Assembly (NCBI GenBank): GCA_029721435.1
Contig: CM056576.1
Coordinates: 110,960,666-111,024,665 of the forward strand
DNA from: Gymnothorax reevesii
Lineage: Eukaryota; Chordata; Actinopteri; Anguilliformes; Muraenidae
Direction: 5' to 3'
DNA: 64,000 nucleotides
Of this stretch, positions 45,305-57,060 are shown one piece after another. The position numbers and the translations under genes are program-made. Under the pieces are notes generated by a model, which made no database searches, was not told the DNA's origin, and saw only the letters and a program-made list of their open reading frames with translations. The number at the start of each line of letters is the position of its first letter. Within the stretch, counting starts at the first letter, position 1.

Positions 45305-45845
45305 CACTGCCCGGCCGAAAAAAAAGTCACCGTTTGGAAGTTAATGAACAAATTCTAAAATTGGATCATTATTGCGGTTATTAATATGTTTCAGATGGCA
45401 ATAATCATTTTAACCCTGACTGATGAAGTGCGTCGCTATTCATTTCTTACAAAATCATGTCGGAAAACACATTCCCTGATGGTGGAAACGATGTTACAGT
45501 ATTTCAGAACGGGCAAGTTATTGGCCTGTATTTAGCAAAGAAAACCATGAATGACAAAACCAAGCAGGAGGAATCATTTTCACAAACAAATTTTCCACCA
45601 CAAACTCCTGACCTTTAACATAATAAAAGTGATTAGGATGTACTCAAGACCACTGAGTGGTTCAACCATTATGTCGAGAAGACAAGATCTTGGACAAAAA
45701 TCATGGCATTTCTGATCGAAAAGAAATGTTCTGGCATTGCATATAGTTGTCAAAACAATGACAAGACGAATATGCACTGTAATCAAAGCTACAGGGGTTC
45801 CAACTAAATATTTGAGTGTGCGACTTTTTTTTTGGCCAGGCAGTG
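45305..45845 (+). mobile_element. Tc1-type nonautonomous element, TA target duplication
   Basis: CACTGCCCGGCCGAAAAAAA at the left and the inverted TTTTTTTTGGCCAGGCAGTG at the right are terminal repeats. TA flanks both sides (45303-45304, 45846-45847). Internal phrases include VIGLYLAKKT and TTEWFNHYVEKTRSW, which may be transposase remnants. No DDE motif. 541 bp. Confidence 0.85.
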
Positions 45846-45847
45846 TA

Positions 45848-48350
45848 CGTTGCTGCTGTCCACTTTGGACATGTTTTTCGGAATCACAACGTGCACGGCA
45901 CTGCTGTTTAAACCTAGTTCTCACTGGTAATATATGGACTGCTTTATGTTTCAAGAGAACGTCTCGACTTCCCAAAAGTCATTTAAATGACATTCCCTGT
46001 GGTGCCACCTAATTTACTTGAAAATACCTCCCACAAATCAAAGTACGCCCTCACGATTCAACTCTGCCCAGTTGCTTGGCGCGCTTGCATAAAATGAGCA
46101 ATTATGCTTTAACCTTTGGAAGACAGGATTAGACATAGAGGTAAAGACACTTGTGTTTCATTTTGCTCTTTTCGAGGGGTGTGTGCACCAATGTACCGAT
46201 CACTTTGTGGGCCAGCCCTGTAAATACAAATGTCTGTGACTAAAGTTTCATCATTAGCCAATGAAGTGATTACATCATCGAGAGGCTTTTACTTAGTCCC
46301 CGGATGTGTCCTCACCATCCAGCCATATATTAGTTTTTTTACCCTTATCTTTTTTTTCATTAATTAGCTCAACTAACTGTTTCTTTCAGTTTTGAAGTTT
46401 TGCAGCCCTTAGACAGAGGATTGATAAACATTCATTTTTATTATGAACATGTCAAGAGCTTTAAATAAAAAATGTTGAATACTTGCATACAAAAGATAAG
46501 TATTTAATACGCTTCAGAAAAAGCATGATTGTATGTTGACTGTATGATTGAATTTCCCCTGATTTTGATTGTACTTAGCTAATTTACATAGCAGATATGA
46601 TTTGTTTCTTGCTGTTGAAAGGGTTGATAAGGTTTAGACGGGCAATATTTTGTACTGGAATGTCAATTTTAGGGACTCTCTTCATGCCGTAGACCACCTT
46701 GTCTCAACCACTCATGGAGAGTAGATTTTTTTTTCATTTTTGAAACACATGTCTTATTAAATATAAGCTGTTGTTTCATGCTGTTTCCCAGGGAAGGATG
46801 CTTCAAGACTTTCACCCCCACTCCCAACCCACATCTCCTCTCCACCATCTAATGTGATAAATTTCCACTGTCCTCAAATCTTGGCAATACCGCTGCTCCA
46901 GCCCTTGTAATTTCTCTCATTAATTTTGCTCAAACCCAATTATAGTTACACTTGGTTGCCCTGGTTGTGTCGCTGTAAAGTGTGGTGCAATGGGTGTGCT
47001 CCATATATGGGGCTTGCCTACAACCACATTCAAAAGGGCTCATAGAACTTGTGAAGTTTAAACTAACTCCTGGGATCCTTTCTCAGACCATACCCACTTT
47101 TTGAACTCAGCATTCATTTTGATTCAGTTTTGTGACTTCATTAAATGTGGTAGTGATGCTGTCGCATTGACAAAATAGTCTACAGACAGGCAGACATTAT
47201 AAACCATTGGCAAAGCACTTAAACTATTTCTGTGCTATTTCTCACATTTTGCCACAATGACACACACACACACACACACACGCTCAGGCTGAAAACAATT
47301 CAACTGTTGCAGTTCGAAATTATAATCCTCAATCAGTCCCCTACAGAATACCATTTGAAAATGTTTAAAAAAAAAAGATATACTCCATATCCAACTTTTA
47401 CTGCATGATGCAAAAAATACACTTGCAATGGAGAATACTTAATTTTTTGCCTGTGTAAATTAAATGGGGAGGGGGTAATATTGACAGATGGCGAATGGCA
47501 GACTCAAGGCTCATTCTATTGCATTGTGGGAAACAATGGTCTTTTAATACTTCTGATGTAGTGTTTGTGGAGCCAAATGAAATAGTTCTGCCAGAATTCC
47601 AAATTGTAATATGGTCATATCCTCCGACATGCCATCTGTTAGTTTGTGGATTTCAGTTACTGGTATACATATCATGTGGCTTTAGGAAATAACATGTTTA
47701 GATAATAGCCTACCCTTCTTGCGTGCAATAAGAGACTTCAGGGAAGCATAATTTTTTTGCTGTGGCTAAATCCCTTCATCACCATGACATTAAATATCGC
47801 TGAATCACATTTCATGCATGATGCTGATGTATAATGTAGAAGAAGCTTGATTTGCATTATTTTATGCATTATACTGTCAATTTTTTATTCATTTCTTTTT
47901 TTCACAACAAGCCATTTATTTTAGAATGGATTTGCTCTATAGGTCTTTGGCTGGCCATGAAAAACACTGCATTACATGGTCAATGAGATTAAAAGAAACT
48001 TCTCAGGGAATATAAAGGACTTCACCATCGTATAAAGATTATATTCTGAAAATTTGGAAAATGCATTTCCTCTATTTTAGCCCTGTATCATGTCATTATT
48101 TTGAGAGTTTTAACGTTTAATGAGGACTTATTCTCCAAAAGCCACACTGTTTAGGAATTATAATTACAATGATCTTATACTTTATTAGGAGTGCCCATCT
48201 GGCAGTGGATGGTATCCCCTTTTGCCCTCAGAGCTGCTTGTTAATGGCATGGATTCAGCCATTTACGAGAAAAATAAATGAATAAATAAATTAATAAACC
48301 TTCCTGAGGGATTTGACAAACTCTACTCTGACTTGATGCAGTCCCTGTTG
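45848..48350. other. no recognisable gene
   Basis: Long AT-rich stretch, with a CA microsatellite at 47262-47281 and an A-run at ~47369. Several TTAATT/ATTAAT words lie between 46300 and 48300. Open frames are short and lack domains. Confidence 0.6.
47262..47281. repeat. CA microsatellite
   Basis: About ten uninterrupted CA units. Confidence 0.95.
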
Positions 48351-48359
48351 GTGGAATTC

Positions 48360-49260
48360 AGTCTGTTAAGGCTTTGCTGGGAACACACTGGGAGAACACG
48401 GAGACTTGGAAACACGGAACTCGGAAACACTGAAACTCGGGACTCGGAAACAAGGGGAGAAGAGACGCTATATGCAGGGATACCAAAAATAATTTGATAA
48501 TAAAACTAAAAACCTCAGAAGGGAATAAAACGTGGCACGCAAGCCAAAATAACCACCGTGCACCAGCACTGAAAAGGTGAGAAACTCAGGAATAGCAAAT
48601 AACCAAAACTCGGGAACACTGGAACGGGGCACTCGGGAACACTAGGGGGCAGACTAGGGCACTCGGGAACACTAGGGGACAGACTAGAGCACTCTGGAAC
48701 ACTAGGGGGCAGGCTAGGGCACAGCAGGCAGAGGACAGACTCGGAGGGCAGCCTCGCAAGCACAGCAGGCGGAGGGCAGACTCGGGACTCGGGCAACGGG
48801 CCCAGATGGCAAACTCGGGCGGCACAGCTGGCAGAGGCAGGCTCGGGAAACACAGCTGGCAGAGGGCAGACTCGGAGGGCAGGCTCGGGAACACAGCAGG
48901 CAGAGGGCAGACTCGGACGGTAAAGTGTCATTAGGACACAGGAGGCTCGGAAGGACCAGGAACACTTGGAAGCAACAAACACTGGAAATGAGGGGAGTGA
49001 GGAGAGAAGCAGAGAGTGATGAGATGAGGGATGATGAGGAATGGGGGCGAACAGAATGCGTGTGAAGTCAGATCTGACTTGCTCTGCTGTGCCGGGGACA
49101 TATATAGGGAGGAGGCACGGACAAACACAGGAGCAGGAAATTAATGTAATTAACAAGGGGTGGAACATGAGGGAAACCTAATTACATGAAACAGAAAAAC
49201 ATCGACACACTGACTAGAATCACAAGACTCTCCCAAAGACGGGATAAATAAACTGAATAA
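48360..49260 (-). repeat. G-rich minisatellite within an LTR-like region
   Basis: Repeated ACTCGGGAACAC and GGGCAGACTCGG phrases. Three exact-length 30-bp units lie at 48631-48660, 48661-48690 and 48691-48720, followed by five longer CACAGC(A/T)GGCAGAGGGCAG units to ~48920. On the minus strand the layout runs from a TATATATG box (~49102) into the repeats, which suggests the U3/R part of an LTR. A 217-codon minus frame (48515-49168) runs through the array because the period is a multiple of three (peptide repeat of SALVCPLVFP type). I do not consider it a protein gene. Confidence 0.6.
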
Positions 49261-49901
49261 AGACTCCTAAGTGCATAGAGTGAGGAACAGGACAGATGAG
49301 ATAAATGCAGAAAATCTGCAGAAAACACAGCAAAGCAGATTAAGCGAAAGCAAGAGGCAAAGACCAGAACAGGGTGAATGCGGAGAGGTCGTTTTTCAAT
49401 TAGTAAGTGCAGCTGTACAATCCCGAGTGCTCGTTAGTACATTAGTCTTATATACAATGTTAGTTTTGGTTAGTAAATTCTAGAAAACAACAAACTGTTA
49501 GTACGGGTAAGCAATATAGAAAAGCAAGGGGAAATAAGTAAACGAGAACGGAAGGAAGGCTGAAACCAGAATCCATTGAATCAACTGAAATAGTGTCGCA
49601 ATCTATAAAGACAGAAACGGCAACGAACTAATGACGCGACCGGGGAGAAAGCAAAGACCGTACATGGGTAAGACGTGGACCGGAATAACACGGGAGAGAT
49701 ACGAAATGTGAAACACTAAGACATCAGACTAAAAACAGACATCACCAAAATAATGAAAACCTAAAATTGACTAACCAAAAACACAGAAACCCACAGAGCA
49801 CAACACAGTCATAAATTCCTTATTATTGCTTATTTGGTTATTGATTGGTTGTCCTTGCTTGTTCTTCATTTAGTATTGATTTACTTGTTTATTCAGTCAT
49901 T
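49261..49901. other. A-rich sequence, possibly retroelement internal region
   Basis: A-rich on the plus strand with purine-rich runs. It may continue the LTR-like unit before it. No coding motif. Confidence 0.3.
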
Positions 49902-51247
49902 GGGCTCTAATATCTTGGTGCAGCGCAGGGAGACACAGTGTAGTGTAGCCCACGCAGTGGTAATTTCGTCCGGTGCAGCCCGCGCAGTGGTAATTTGGTG
50001 CAGTGCAACACCATGTGAAGCCACTTTTGCAATTTGGTAGATAGACGCGCGTTGAGATAGGTGTGGCGGCGTAGTAGGGGGAGGTGTCACATATTCATCA
50101 AGACACAGTGACAATTTCGTAGCAAAAGTCTCCGCTGAAGTTGCGCAGAAACCTCTATAGCTCCAACCTGGTTTACTTTCTGTGGAGGGGTAATTTGGCT
50201 GACCAGTGTGCATACATCACCAAAACCTCACAGGCAGGTTTCCAGAATATCAGGCACATTTCAATGCAATAAATAATTACAGCAACGACTATTTAATGTA
50301 ACTATCTGAATCAGCACATAAATTAAAGTTTCTTTATCGATCGTCATGATGTCAGATCAAAGGGAGAGAGAGAGAGATGTGTACATGAGGGAGCGTGAGT
50401 GCGTGTGTAGGCTATGTGGGTATTTGCCCTTCAGCTGCTTTCACACTGGACGCGAAATGAATATTTCGCATGACTGATTACATTCAAAATCAATGCAAAG
50501 ACGGGAATACAAGCGTGTATTCGCGTCTTTGCATTGACTCTGAATGCAATCTGTCATTAGGTTTTATCGTTTTTAGTGGGGGAATAAAGTCTGATCGCTA
50601 TGATTTCATACTGAGTTAAGATCACATATTGAAAATAAATGTGTAACTTATCTTGCATTGTTGTCAATGCATGTTAATCCCAAAATTTTAAGCAGCAACA
50701 AGGTGTAATAATAGGAACACGCTATCCATCGTTTCTCATCCCAATGATGCAGGCAGAAGAAAGAAATGAGCAACTGTTGCATTTCATTCCAATTTCATAA
50801 GTTTGAATGGTCTGAAGTAGTTTCATTATGAAATTCCATCCAAGTTTGCTAATGGTAATAATTTGCGGATGCCCTAGCTGGCCAGCTAACTCATAGTCGT
50901 AATGCTTAATATAGAAATAGGCGGTGCAGAAATCATGCCTGAGGCAGCAAAGTAGAATGCAACATAAACGCATCATGCAGATATAGGACACAGGCTCTAT
51001 ATTCCAACACATTAAAGTTGAGGAGTGGAGCTCATTTGATTGGTGAAGATTTGACTCGGCTGTGCTAAACCCAAACACCCCTCCCTCTTTGCCACCTGCG
51101 CCGGCAGGAGGGACTGAGGCGGGACAGAGGAGTACTTGCACCAGGCTGCACCGGGCACGAAATTGCAACATGCGCTTGGACACACCTTGATGGCGCGGTG
51201 CTCCCCCCATTTGCCGCGCCTGCGCCTGGTCTATGAATTTAAAGCCC
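49902..51247 (+). mobile_element. GGGCTCTAATTTC-family element, copy C
   Basis: It starts GGGCTCTAATATC and ends AATTTAAAGCCC. ATT is duplicated outside (49899-49901, 51248-51250). It shares both arms with copies A and B and interior blocks with A. A remnant of the MITE seen whole in A sits at the same relative place (50433-50557), followed by a deletion into the flank. No transposase. Confidence 0.85.
50470..50557. repeat. strong hairpin, 41-bp arms with 6-base loop
   Basis: 50470-50510 pairs with 50517-50557 at 36 of 41 positions; the loop is AAGCGT. It derives from the two arms of a Harbinger-like MITE brought together by loss of its centre. A transcript would fold into an ~88-nt hairpin of pre-miRNA size. 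Confidence 0.9.
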
Positions 51248-51250
51248 ATT

Positions 51251-52279
51251 AAGTGTTTATCCTTGCTTTTTCTCGAGTGGCCTAGGTGACCTACGCCATG
51301 CGTGATTGCAACTTTTATAATCTAGGTTGTTCCTATGTAGAAGTGTCATGAAGTGTGTTTACTGAAACAGTGTGTTCTGAGCCTGGAGTGTTCTGGATAA
51401 GACACAAGGAAACGTAAATTTCTGCGGGGTGAGAAACTTTTTAGGATTACTGGAGCCAGACTTACGTGGGATGCGCACGCACGCAGCTGACGCAGAGGGT
51501 GTACATAATGATGTTCTGCTTTTACAAATATCCAAAGCAAAAGAGATTCCTTTGTCTTTTTTCTTGCCTGTAACTATGTGGCACATCGTAAAATGGATCC
51601 TATTTACTCTCATCTTGTCTCAGTGTGATTTCTTTCAGGAATGAAAATTAAAATTTCCACAACAGTCCCTGTAGGTTCTTTAGACAGACATTTATACAGT
51701 GAATTTCAAAGTCCACGTCCTTCTAAAGGATGCAACATGGAGCGTCTGGTTAAGACTGCATCCGGTATGATTCATGAAAAAGAAAAGATGCAAGCTCAAC
51801 AGGCAGCATTTATTCTTACTCCACTTAAAAAATATGATTTTATTAATCGTGCAACCCTATAGCAATAATGTGCTGTGACATAGCTGAAAATGGAAAAATT
51901 TTCTGTTATTTTGTCCAATTTGCTGTAATAATGTTTATATTATAATTCACTGCCAACAAGTTGCTTCCATGCGTGTAATTAGTCCACTGATTTCCTCTAA
52001 ACATAGACAATTAATAAACAGGATTTTTTTTTTTTACCTTGCATTAAAGAGGCCCACTCAGAAATATCAAAGCTCATAAATATTTAAGTCCTGGCACCGT
52101 TAATGGTTTTCCATGTAGAGATGCACTTCTGAGCACTGGGCAAGTTGTAAATCACTGGTATATTAGCATTTATGGTCATGCTGCTAACTCATACAAGTGC
52201 CTCTTCTAACCTCTCTCATTAATAAGGTTTTTACACATAACTGCAGCGCTCTGGATTTTTTCTTTGGAAACTTCAGAGA
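51251..52279. other. no recognisable gene
   Basis: AT-rich. 51990-52260 has several TTAAT/AATTAAT words and may be conserved noncoding DNA. No domain in the short frames (51429-51644, 51641-51862). Confidence 0.45.
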
Positions 52280-52284
52280 CTTTC

Positions 52285-52625
52285 GTAGTCAAGTCAATTC
52301 AAATTTATTTTTATTTATTTTATAGCTAATTTAATTCAGAGTGCTGGACAATACAATTCACATTCAATAAATAAAGGTTAATGAGAAATGAGACAAATAA
52401 AAGTGGCTAAACATATGTGCTAATTAAAATTCCCGAACAAAGTAGCATAGGAAAGTTAAATTCAAGCAGCCTGAAATGCTTAGTCATAAAAAAGGGATTT
52501 TAAAAGTGGCAATATTGGGGGAAATGGAATGTGGAGGAGCAGATTGTTCCACAGCCTAAAGGGGGCGTAATAAAAGCCCTGATCACCCTTGAGCTTCAGC
52601 CGTGATCACAGGACTGAAGTTAATA
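52285..52625 (+). repeat. teleost dispersed repeat of uncertain class
   Basis: Starts AGTCAAGTCAATTCAAATTT and includes AGCAGATTGTTCCACAGCC and AATAAAAGCCCTGATCACC. This series recurs widely in fish genomes in my memory; the element class is not certain to me. Confidence 0.5.
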
Positions 52626-52714
52626 GCTGCAATGTAAAAAAAAAAAAAAAAGTTGTCTCTACTGAAATAAGTTAGTGTCCAGGCTGCCTTAAAATTTCAA
52701 GTTAACTGAATTTA

Positions 52715-53290
52715 AGATAATGGTAAAACTTATTGCTTCCGCATCTGTGAGTCATGGACATTTGCCACCGATCCAGGCTTTATCTTCAGATATTTTACAA
52801 AGCCTGCGTTTGAGGCCACTTGTTACTGCTTACTATCATTAGCGGTCCTGCTTGCCACCCGTAACATGTCCACTTCAATTACATTATTTGCCGTTATATT
52901 GTTACTTACAGCTTGTGGCTCCTAGCGCATGATTGATGCAACTGTTCCAGGTTTGAATAGCAGCTGTCCAGTGTCAAATTATCCCTTATTGACAAAGCAG
53001 TCTACGGTGAAATGTCGAGTACAAACATCTAACGTTCCCTTTGAGTGTGGCTGTTTACCTACAGCAAAAAAAAGCTACACACTGATTTCTGGCGGCTTAT
53101 TCTTTTGGAAGAGAAAATATTTGTGATTTTTTTTTCGCAACCAAAAAAAAAAAACAGACAAGCAGCTTTGGGAGGCATACTGACGAAACTGCACCTCAAA
53201 TCATTCGCTTTACTTCTTCTTCTTTTGTATTTCTGGAAGTATAGACGCTGCTTAGGCGAAATATGATCTGAAGTTGTTTGTGCCTGCTAG
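52715..53290 (-). pseudogene. THAP exon, second copy of the Kolobok-like element
   Basis: Reverse-complement homologue of 41290-41875 at roughly 80% identity, from the start region (ATG with PPKAA, ~53180) through the HF-containing finger and the same splice donor (GTAAGT, ~52912), into shared intron sequence (GATCCAGGCTTTAT at ~52770). The zinc-finger frame is broken by several indels. Neither terminal repeat nor the P2X7-like exon is present, so it is a fragment abutting a Rex3-like LINE. Confidence 0.8.
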
Positions 53291-54220
53291 AACTGCCTCC
53301 AATTCTGCTCATGATTTTCATGGACAGGATGTCATGGTGCCCCCAAGACTTGAAGGGCATCCAGTTTGGTGGCCTCAGGATTTGATCTCTGGTGTTTGCA
53401 GATGATGTGGTCCTGCTGGCTCCATCGCGCTGTGACGTTCAACACTCACCGGAGCTGTTTGTAGCTGAGTGTGAAGCAGGCGGAATGAGGATCAGCACTT
53501 CCAAATCTGAGGCCATGATTCTTTTTTGGAAAAAGTTGGATTGTCCCTGCTGAGAGGGGGGTGAGTTGTTATCCAAAGTGGAGGAGCTTAAGTATCTCGG
53601 GGTCTTGTTCTCTAGTGAAAGTTGGATGAAGCCGGGAATCAAAAGGCAACCAGTGCAGCATCTTCAGTTAAGTCTGCTATGTACCAGTCCGTTACGGTGA
53701 AGAAAGAGCTGTGCTTTAATGCGATGCTCTTGATTTACTAGTTGATCTAGATTCCAACCCTCATCTATGGCCACAAGCTCTGGGTAGTGACTAAAAGAAC
53801 AAGTTTGCGAATACAAGCGGCCAAAATGAGCTTCCACGCAGAGTGGCTGGGTTGACCCTTAGGTATCGGTGAGGAGCTTGGACGTCCAGGAAATGTTCGA
53901 AGTAGAACCGCTGCTCCTCGGCGTTGAGAGGAGTCAGTTGAGGTGTTTCAGGCAGGTTTTCCTGGTTTTCAGGTTTTCCTGGCTTGGATTACTCCAGGAT
54001 GCCTCCCTTTAGAGGTTTCCGTGCATGTCCAACTGGTAGGAGGTCTTGAAGAAGGCCCAGAACACTCAGGAGGGAGCACTTTTCCAGGCTGGTAGTCTGG
54101 GAACAGCTTTGAGTTCCGGAGGAGGAGTTGGAGGAAGTGGCAGGGAAGACTGATGCTGCTCTGTGTAGCCTGCTGTCCCAGCAACCTGGCTCCGGATAAG
54201 CAGCAGAAAATGGATGGATA
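53291..54220 (+). pseudogene. Rex3/RTE-type LINE, reverse transcriptase C-terminal part
   Basis: MIFMDRMSWCPQDLKGIQFG, FADDVVLLAPS (catalytic Asp pair at 53401-53406), ISTSKSEAMIL, VEELKYLGVLFSSE, IPTLIYGHKLWV and MSFHAEWLG are followed by the tail GEELGRPGNV ... EELEEVAG-type and a GGATGGATAG end. The order matches the end of Rex3 (RTE/BovB-type) reverse transcriptases of teleosts. Several frameshifts; the 5' part and endonuclease are missing, as is usual for truncated LINE insertions. Confidence 0.85.
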
Positions 54221-54319
54221 GCTGCATTTGGTGGGTGCAACTTTTTATTTCTTTTGAGTGATTTTGCAAGATTCTGTCATCAAAGGTAATCGCAAAAGTC
54301 AATTTTTTCGAAGATTCTC

Positions 54320-54482
54320 CTTTTCTCCTTTATTGGACAATACAGTAAGGAGAGACAGGAAAGATTCAGAGAAGATCGGGGAAGACATGCAGTATAGAAA
54401 CCGAGTCGGATTTGGATCTGCTGCGGGAAGGGCTCAGTCTTTTTAGATGGTACACAATTAACCAATGTGCCACCAGGGAATC
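54320..54482 (-). repeat. tRNA-derived SINE, second copy
   Basis: It shares the purine-rich GGAGAGACAGGAAAGA start, the GAAGACATGCAG block and a degenerate B-box (GATCCAAATCCGACTC on the minus strand) with the SINE at 14470, and ends in an inverted tRNA-like head near 54482. More decayed than the first copy. Confidence 0.55.
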
Positions 54483-55387
54483 CCAAGGAAATTGCGGAAG
54501 ACCATCTGACAGAAGCAATGTAAAAAGATCATATGCTTTATATTTTAGAAGATACACCAGCTTATAGTTGGAGAAAGCAAACCTCCTGGAGACAGTGGGC
54601 AATATTATCTGACACAGTATAATTGAGAAAAAGAATCTGAAAAATGCTCCATGGTCCTTTAGTGCTTGCTCTTTCCCAATTTATCATACAAGGCTTGTAA
54701 GTACATCGGTCCTCCACACAATTCTAGCTATGTACAAAGGTACATCATTTCAATGTGTAGCGCTCCCCTCAGAAATCTTATCAATGAGGGAGGGCTTTTG
54801 GGTTCTTTCAATAACTAATTTATTTTAACCCTGATAACTCATTTTTAATATTATCTCTTTCTAACTGAAAACACACTACAGTATTTTGAACTATCTAAAT
54901 AATGAATTTACCTCTGTAAGCAGTTTTGTAAACCCAAAGTATTATGAAATGCACCTCCATTACCTTTTGAAGATTTTATCCAAAGGCACCCTCTATCTCA
55001 TAGAAAATAGAGAACTGAATTCACACAAATGCCAGGATTTAGAAAAATAATTCTCAATTCTTTAGTGAATGAATTAATGCAAATGATTAGTGCAGCAGGA
55101 AACAATGCAAATAAAACATAGAAATGCCTTTGTAAACCTTCAAATGAAATTTCCCTCTTTTTTTCAGGAAAAAGAAAAATTACACAATACCTCTATTGCA
55201 TAAAAACCAAAAAATACCTTTTTCCAAAATAAAATTCGGCAAAACACAATGATATTAATTCTCGAAGGTCATTTAAGGATCCAACAGTAATTGGTGGGCC
55301 CACACACACACACACACACACACACACTTAAAGCAGTCCGCTAAAGCCGGAAAAACTCATTTATTTAAAGTAAAAGTTGCAGGCCTG
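54483..55387. other. no recognisable gene
   Basis: AT-rich with a CA microsatellite near the end. Nothing coding. Confidence 0.6.
55301..55327. repeat. CA microsatellite
   Basis: About 13 CA units after GGGCCC. Confidence 0.95.
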
Positions 55388-55470
55388 GGCCTGTATTCAT
55401 GAAGCATCTTAGCGCTAAGAGTAAGTCCTAACTGCCGGATTTAGGAGAAACTCCGAAAAAAATGGGCGTG
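55388..55470 (+). mobile_element. Harbinger-like terminus
   Basis: GGGCCTGTATTCATGAAGC and AGCGCTAAGAGTAAGTCC resemble the ends of fish PIF/Harbinger elements. A Harbinger-type Myb/SANT pseudogene lies 0.8 kb away (56235-56535). The repeat at 55472-55816 was probably inserted between them. Confidence 0.45.
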
Positions 55471-55471
55471 T

Positions 55472-55816
55472 CAGTCGTCAATTCATTCATCTTCTATACC
55501 CGCTTATTCCTCACTAGGGTCACAGGGCGAGCTGGAGCCTATCCCAGCAGGCTACGGGCAAAGGCAGGGACCCACCCTGGACAGGTTGCCAATCCATCGC
55601 AGGGCGCACACACCATTCACTCTCATACTAAATTGCCCATAGGTATGAGTGTCTCCAATTAATATGCATGTGTTTGGACTGTGGGAGGAAACCGGAGTAC
55701 CGGAGTAACTGGAGAATACCCACGTGAACACGGGGAGAACATAAAAACTCCACACAGAAAGACCCCAGGCCAGATTCGAACCCACGACCTTCTTGCTGTG
55801 AGGCAGCAATGCTAAC
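55472..55816 (+). repeat. teleost interspersed repeat (Expander/RTE-type), fuller copy
   Basis: ATTCATTCATCTTCTATACC, GAGCTGGAGCCTATCCCAGC, ACCCTGGACAGGTTGCCA, TGGACTGTGGGAGGAAACC and CACGACCTTCTTGCTGTGAG, in that order. Same 3' module as 34890-35020. The order matches a very common fish repeat that I associate with RTE/Expander elements. Confidence 0.7.
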
Positions 55817-55829
55817 CCTAAAATTCATG

Positions 55830-56234
55830 TATGCCCGGTATCATCAGTGCTACTGACAAGTCCCATATTTGAATTATTTCTCCAACCCAAGATGACGAGG
55901 TATTTGTAAATAGAAAAAAAGTTCATTCCATCAACACCTGGATAGATGCCGAATAAAATATTTTGGGCATTGCTGCGAAATAGCCAGGATCCACTCACGA
56001 CTTGTATTTTAATGGAAAGCGGCTTATGCCATTTATTTGACAGGCATTATCTGCCTGTGGGATGCCACTTGCTCGGGGACAGTGGCTTTGATGCTGTACC
56101 TCCTCCTGCTATGCATTAATTACTTTATTAGGCTATTGAGCAAGGGTTACAATTAATAGATCATCATAATAATACCAGCCTATGTCATATTTTTATGCAT
56201 ATTTAAATTGTAGGCTATACATTACAAACCAAGC
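55830..56234. other. no recognisable gene
   Basis: Between the interspersed repeat and the Myb/SANT remnant. Contains GCATTAATTACTTTATTAG. No coding sense. Confidence 0.5.
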
Positions 56235-56535
56235 TTATTATGCCTTCCCGTTTGAACGATAGCCTGTTTGTAGGCTGCAATCTCTGACCTCCCCTGCGAT
56301 TGCAGCCCATACCACCACTTCTCGCAGTCCTCTGCCATCCGAGACACGAGGGGACTGCAGCATTGATCTGTAGGCTGATACTATCCCACGCATCCTGCTT
56401 GGAAGTGCTGTTTACCCCCAAGCCAAATGTCCCTTTGATAACATGCTTTTGCTCCAGCACCAACTGGGCCAGCAGCAGTAACTGGTCGTGGCTCCAGTTG
56501 GGCTTGCGCCTCCTTTTTGAACTTCATCCATGACA
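56235..56535 (-). pseudogene. Harbinger Myb/SANT-like protein (NAIF1/MSANTD type)
   Basis: The accessory DNA-binding protein of PIF/Harbinger elements, which imports and positions the transposase. Minus strand from ATG ~56532: MDEVQK, one-base shift, then RRKPNWSHDQLLLLAQLVLE, KHVIKGTFGLGVNSTSKQDA, WDSISLQINAAVPS, a second shift, then AEDCEKWWYGLQSQGRSEIA and YKQAIVQTGR. The three spaced tryptophans (NW, AW, KWW) and the CEKKW-type motif are typical. Two frameshifts break it; the C-terminal half is missing. Confidence 0.8.
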
Positions 56536-56749
56536 GTTTAGAGCAAACAAACTTGAACGGCCCGACATTTAAATGATCGCAACATATTCTCATTGGGTAA
56601 TATGTTTCAAATTATTTGGCGCAAATGACGCGTTTTATTATTGACTCATAAAAACGCCAATAGCATAAAACAGCTTACTTTTTACAATCTCTTTCCTATG
56701 TATGTTTATTTGCCTAGAGCGTGATATGTGGGGACTGCGCAAAGTGAAT

Positions 56750-57060
56750 TTTCAGGAGTGGTCTATGGAGTTAAATTACTGCCAAAACCTAATATACAAT
56801 TCGAACATGTTTTACAAATGCACAACGATTCACAAACAAATACAATGTGATTTGCAAATATAAAATGATGCACGTACAAACAAGGTGTGGTTTGCAAATA
56901 TAAAAACGATTGGCAAACAAATACAGTGTGCTTTCCAAACACAAAACACCATTAACAAATGAAAATATTCAATTTTACGAATACAAAACGTACTGTTTAC
57001 GAGTATACGTCGAGAACCATTTCCTTCAAATACAAATCACTTTTGGCAGTTTTCCACAGG
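56750..57060. repeat. AT-rich subrepeat region
   Basis: Repeats of CAAACAAATACAATGTG and TTTGCAAATATAAAA at about 32-base steps (56830-56960). The start (TATGGAG ... TGCCAAAACC ... TACAATTC) is faintly like the end of the 9.2-kb long-TIR element, so this may be a decayed terminal repeat of a related element. Confidence 0.45.
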
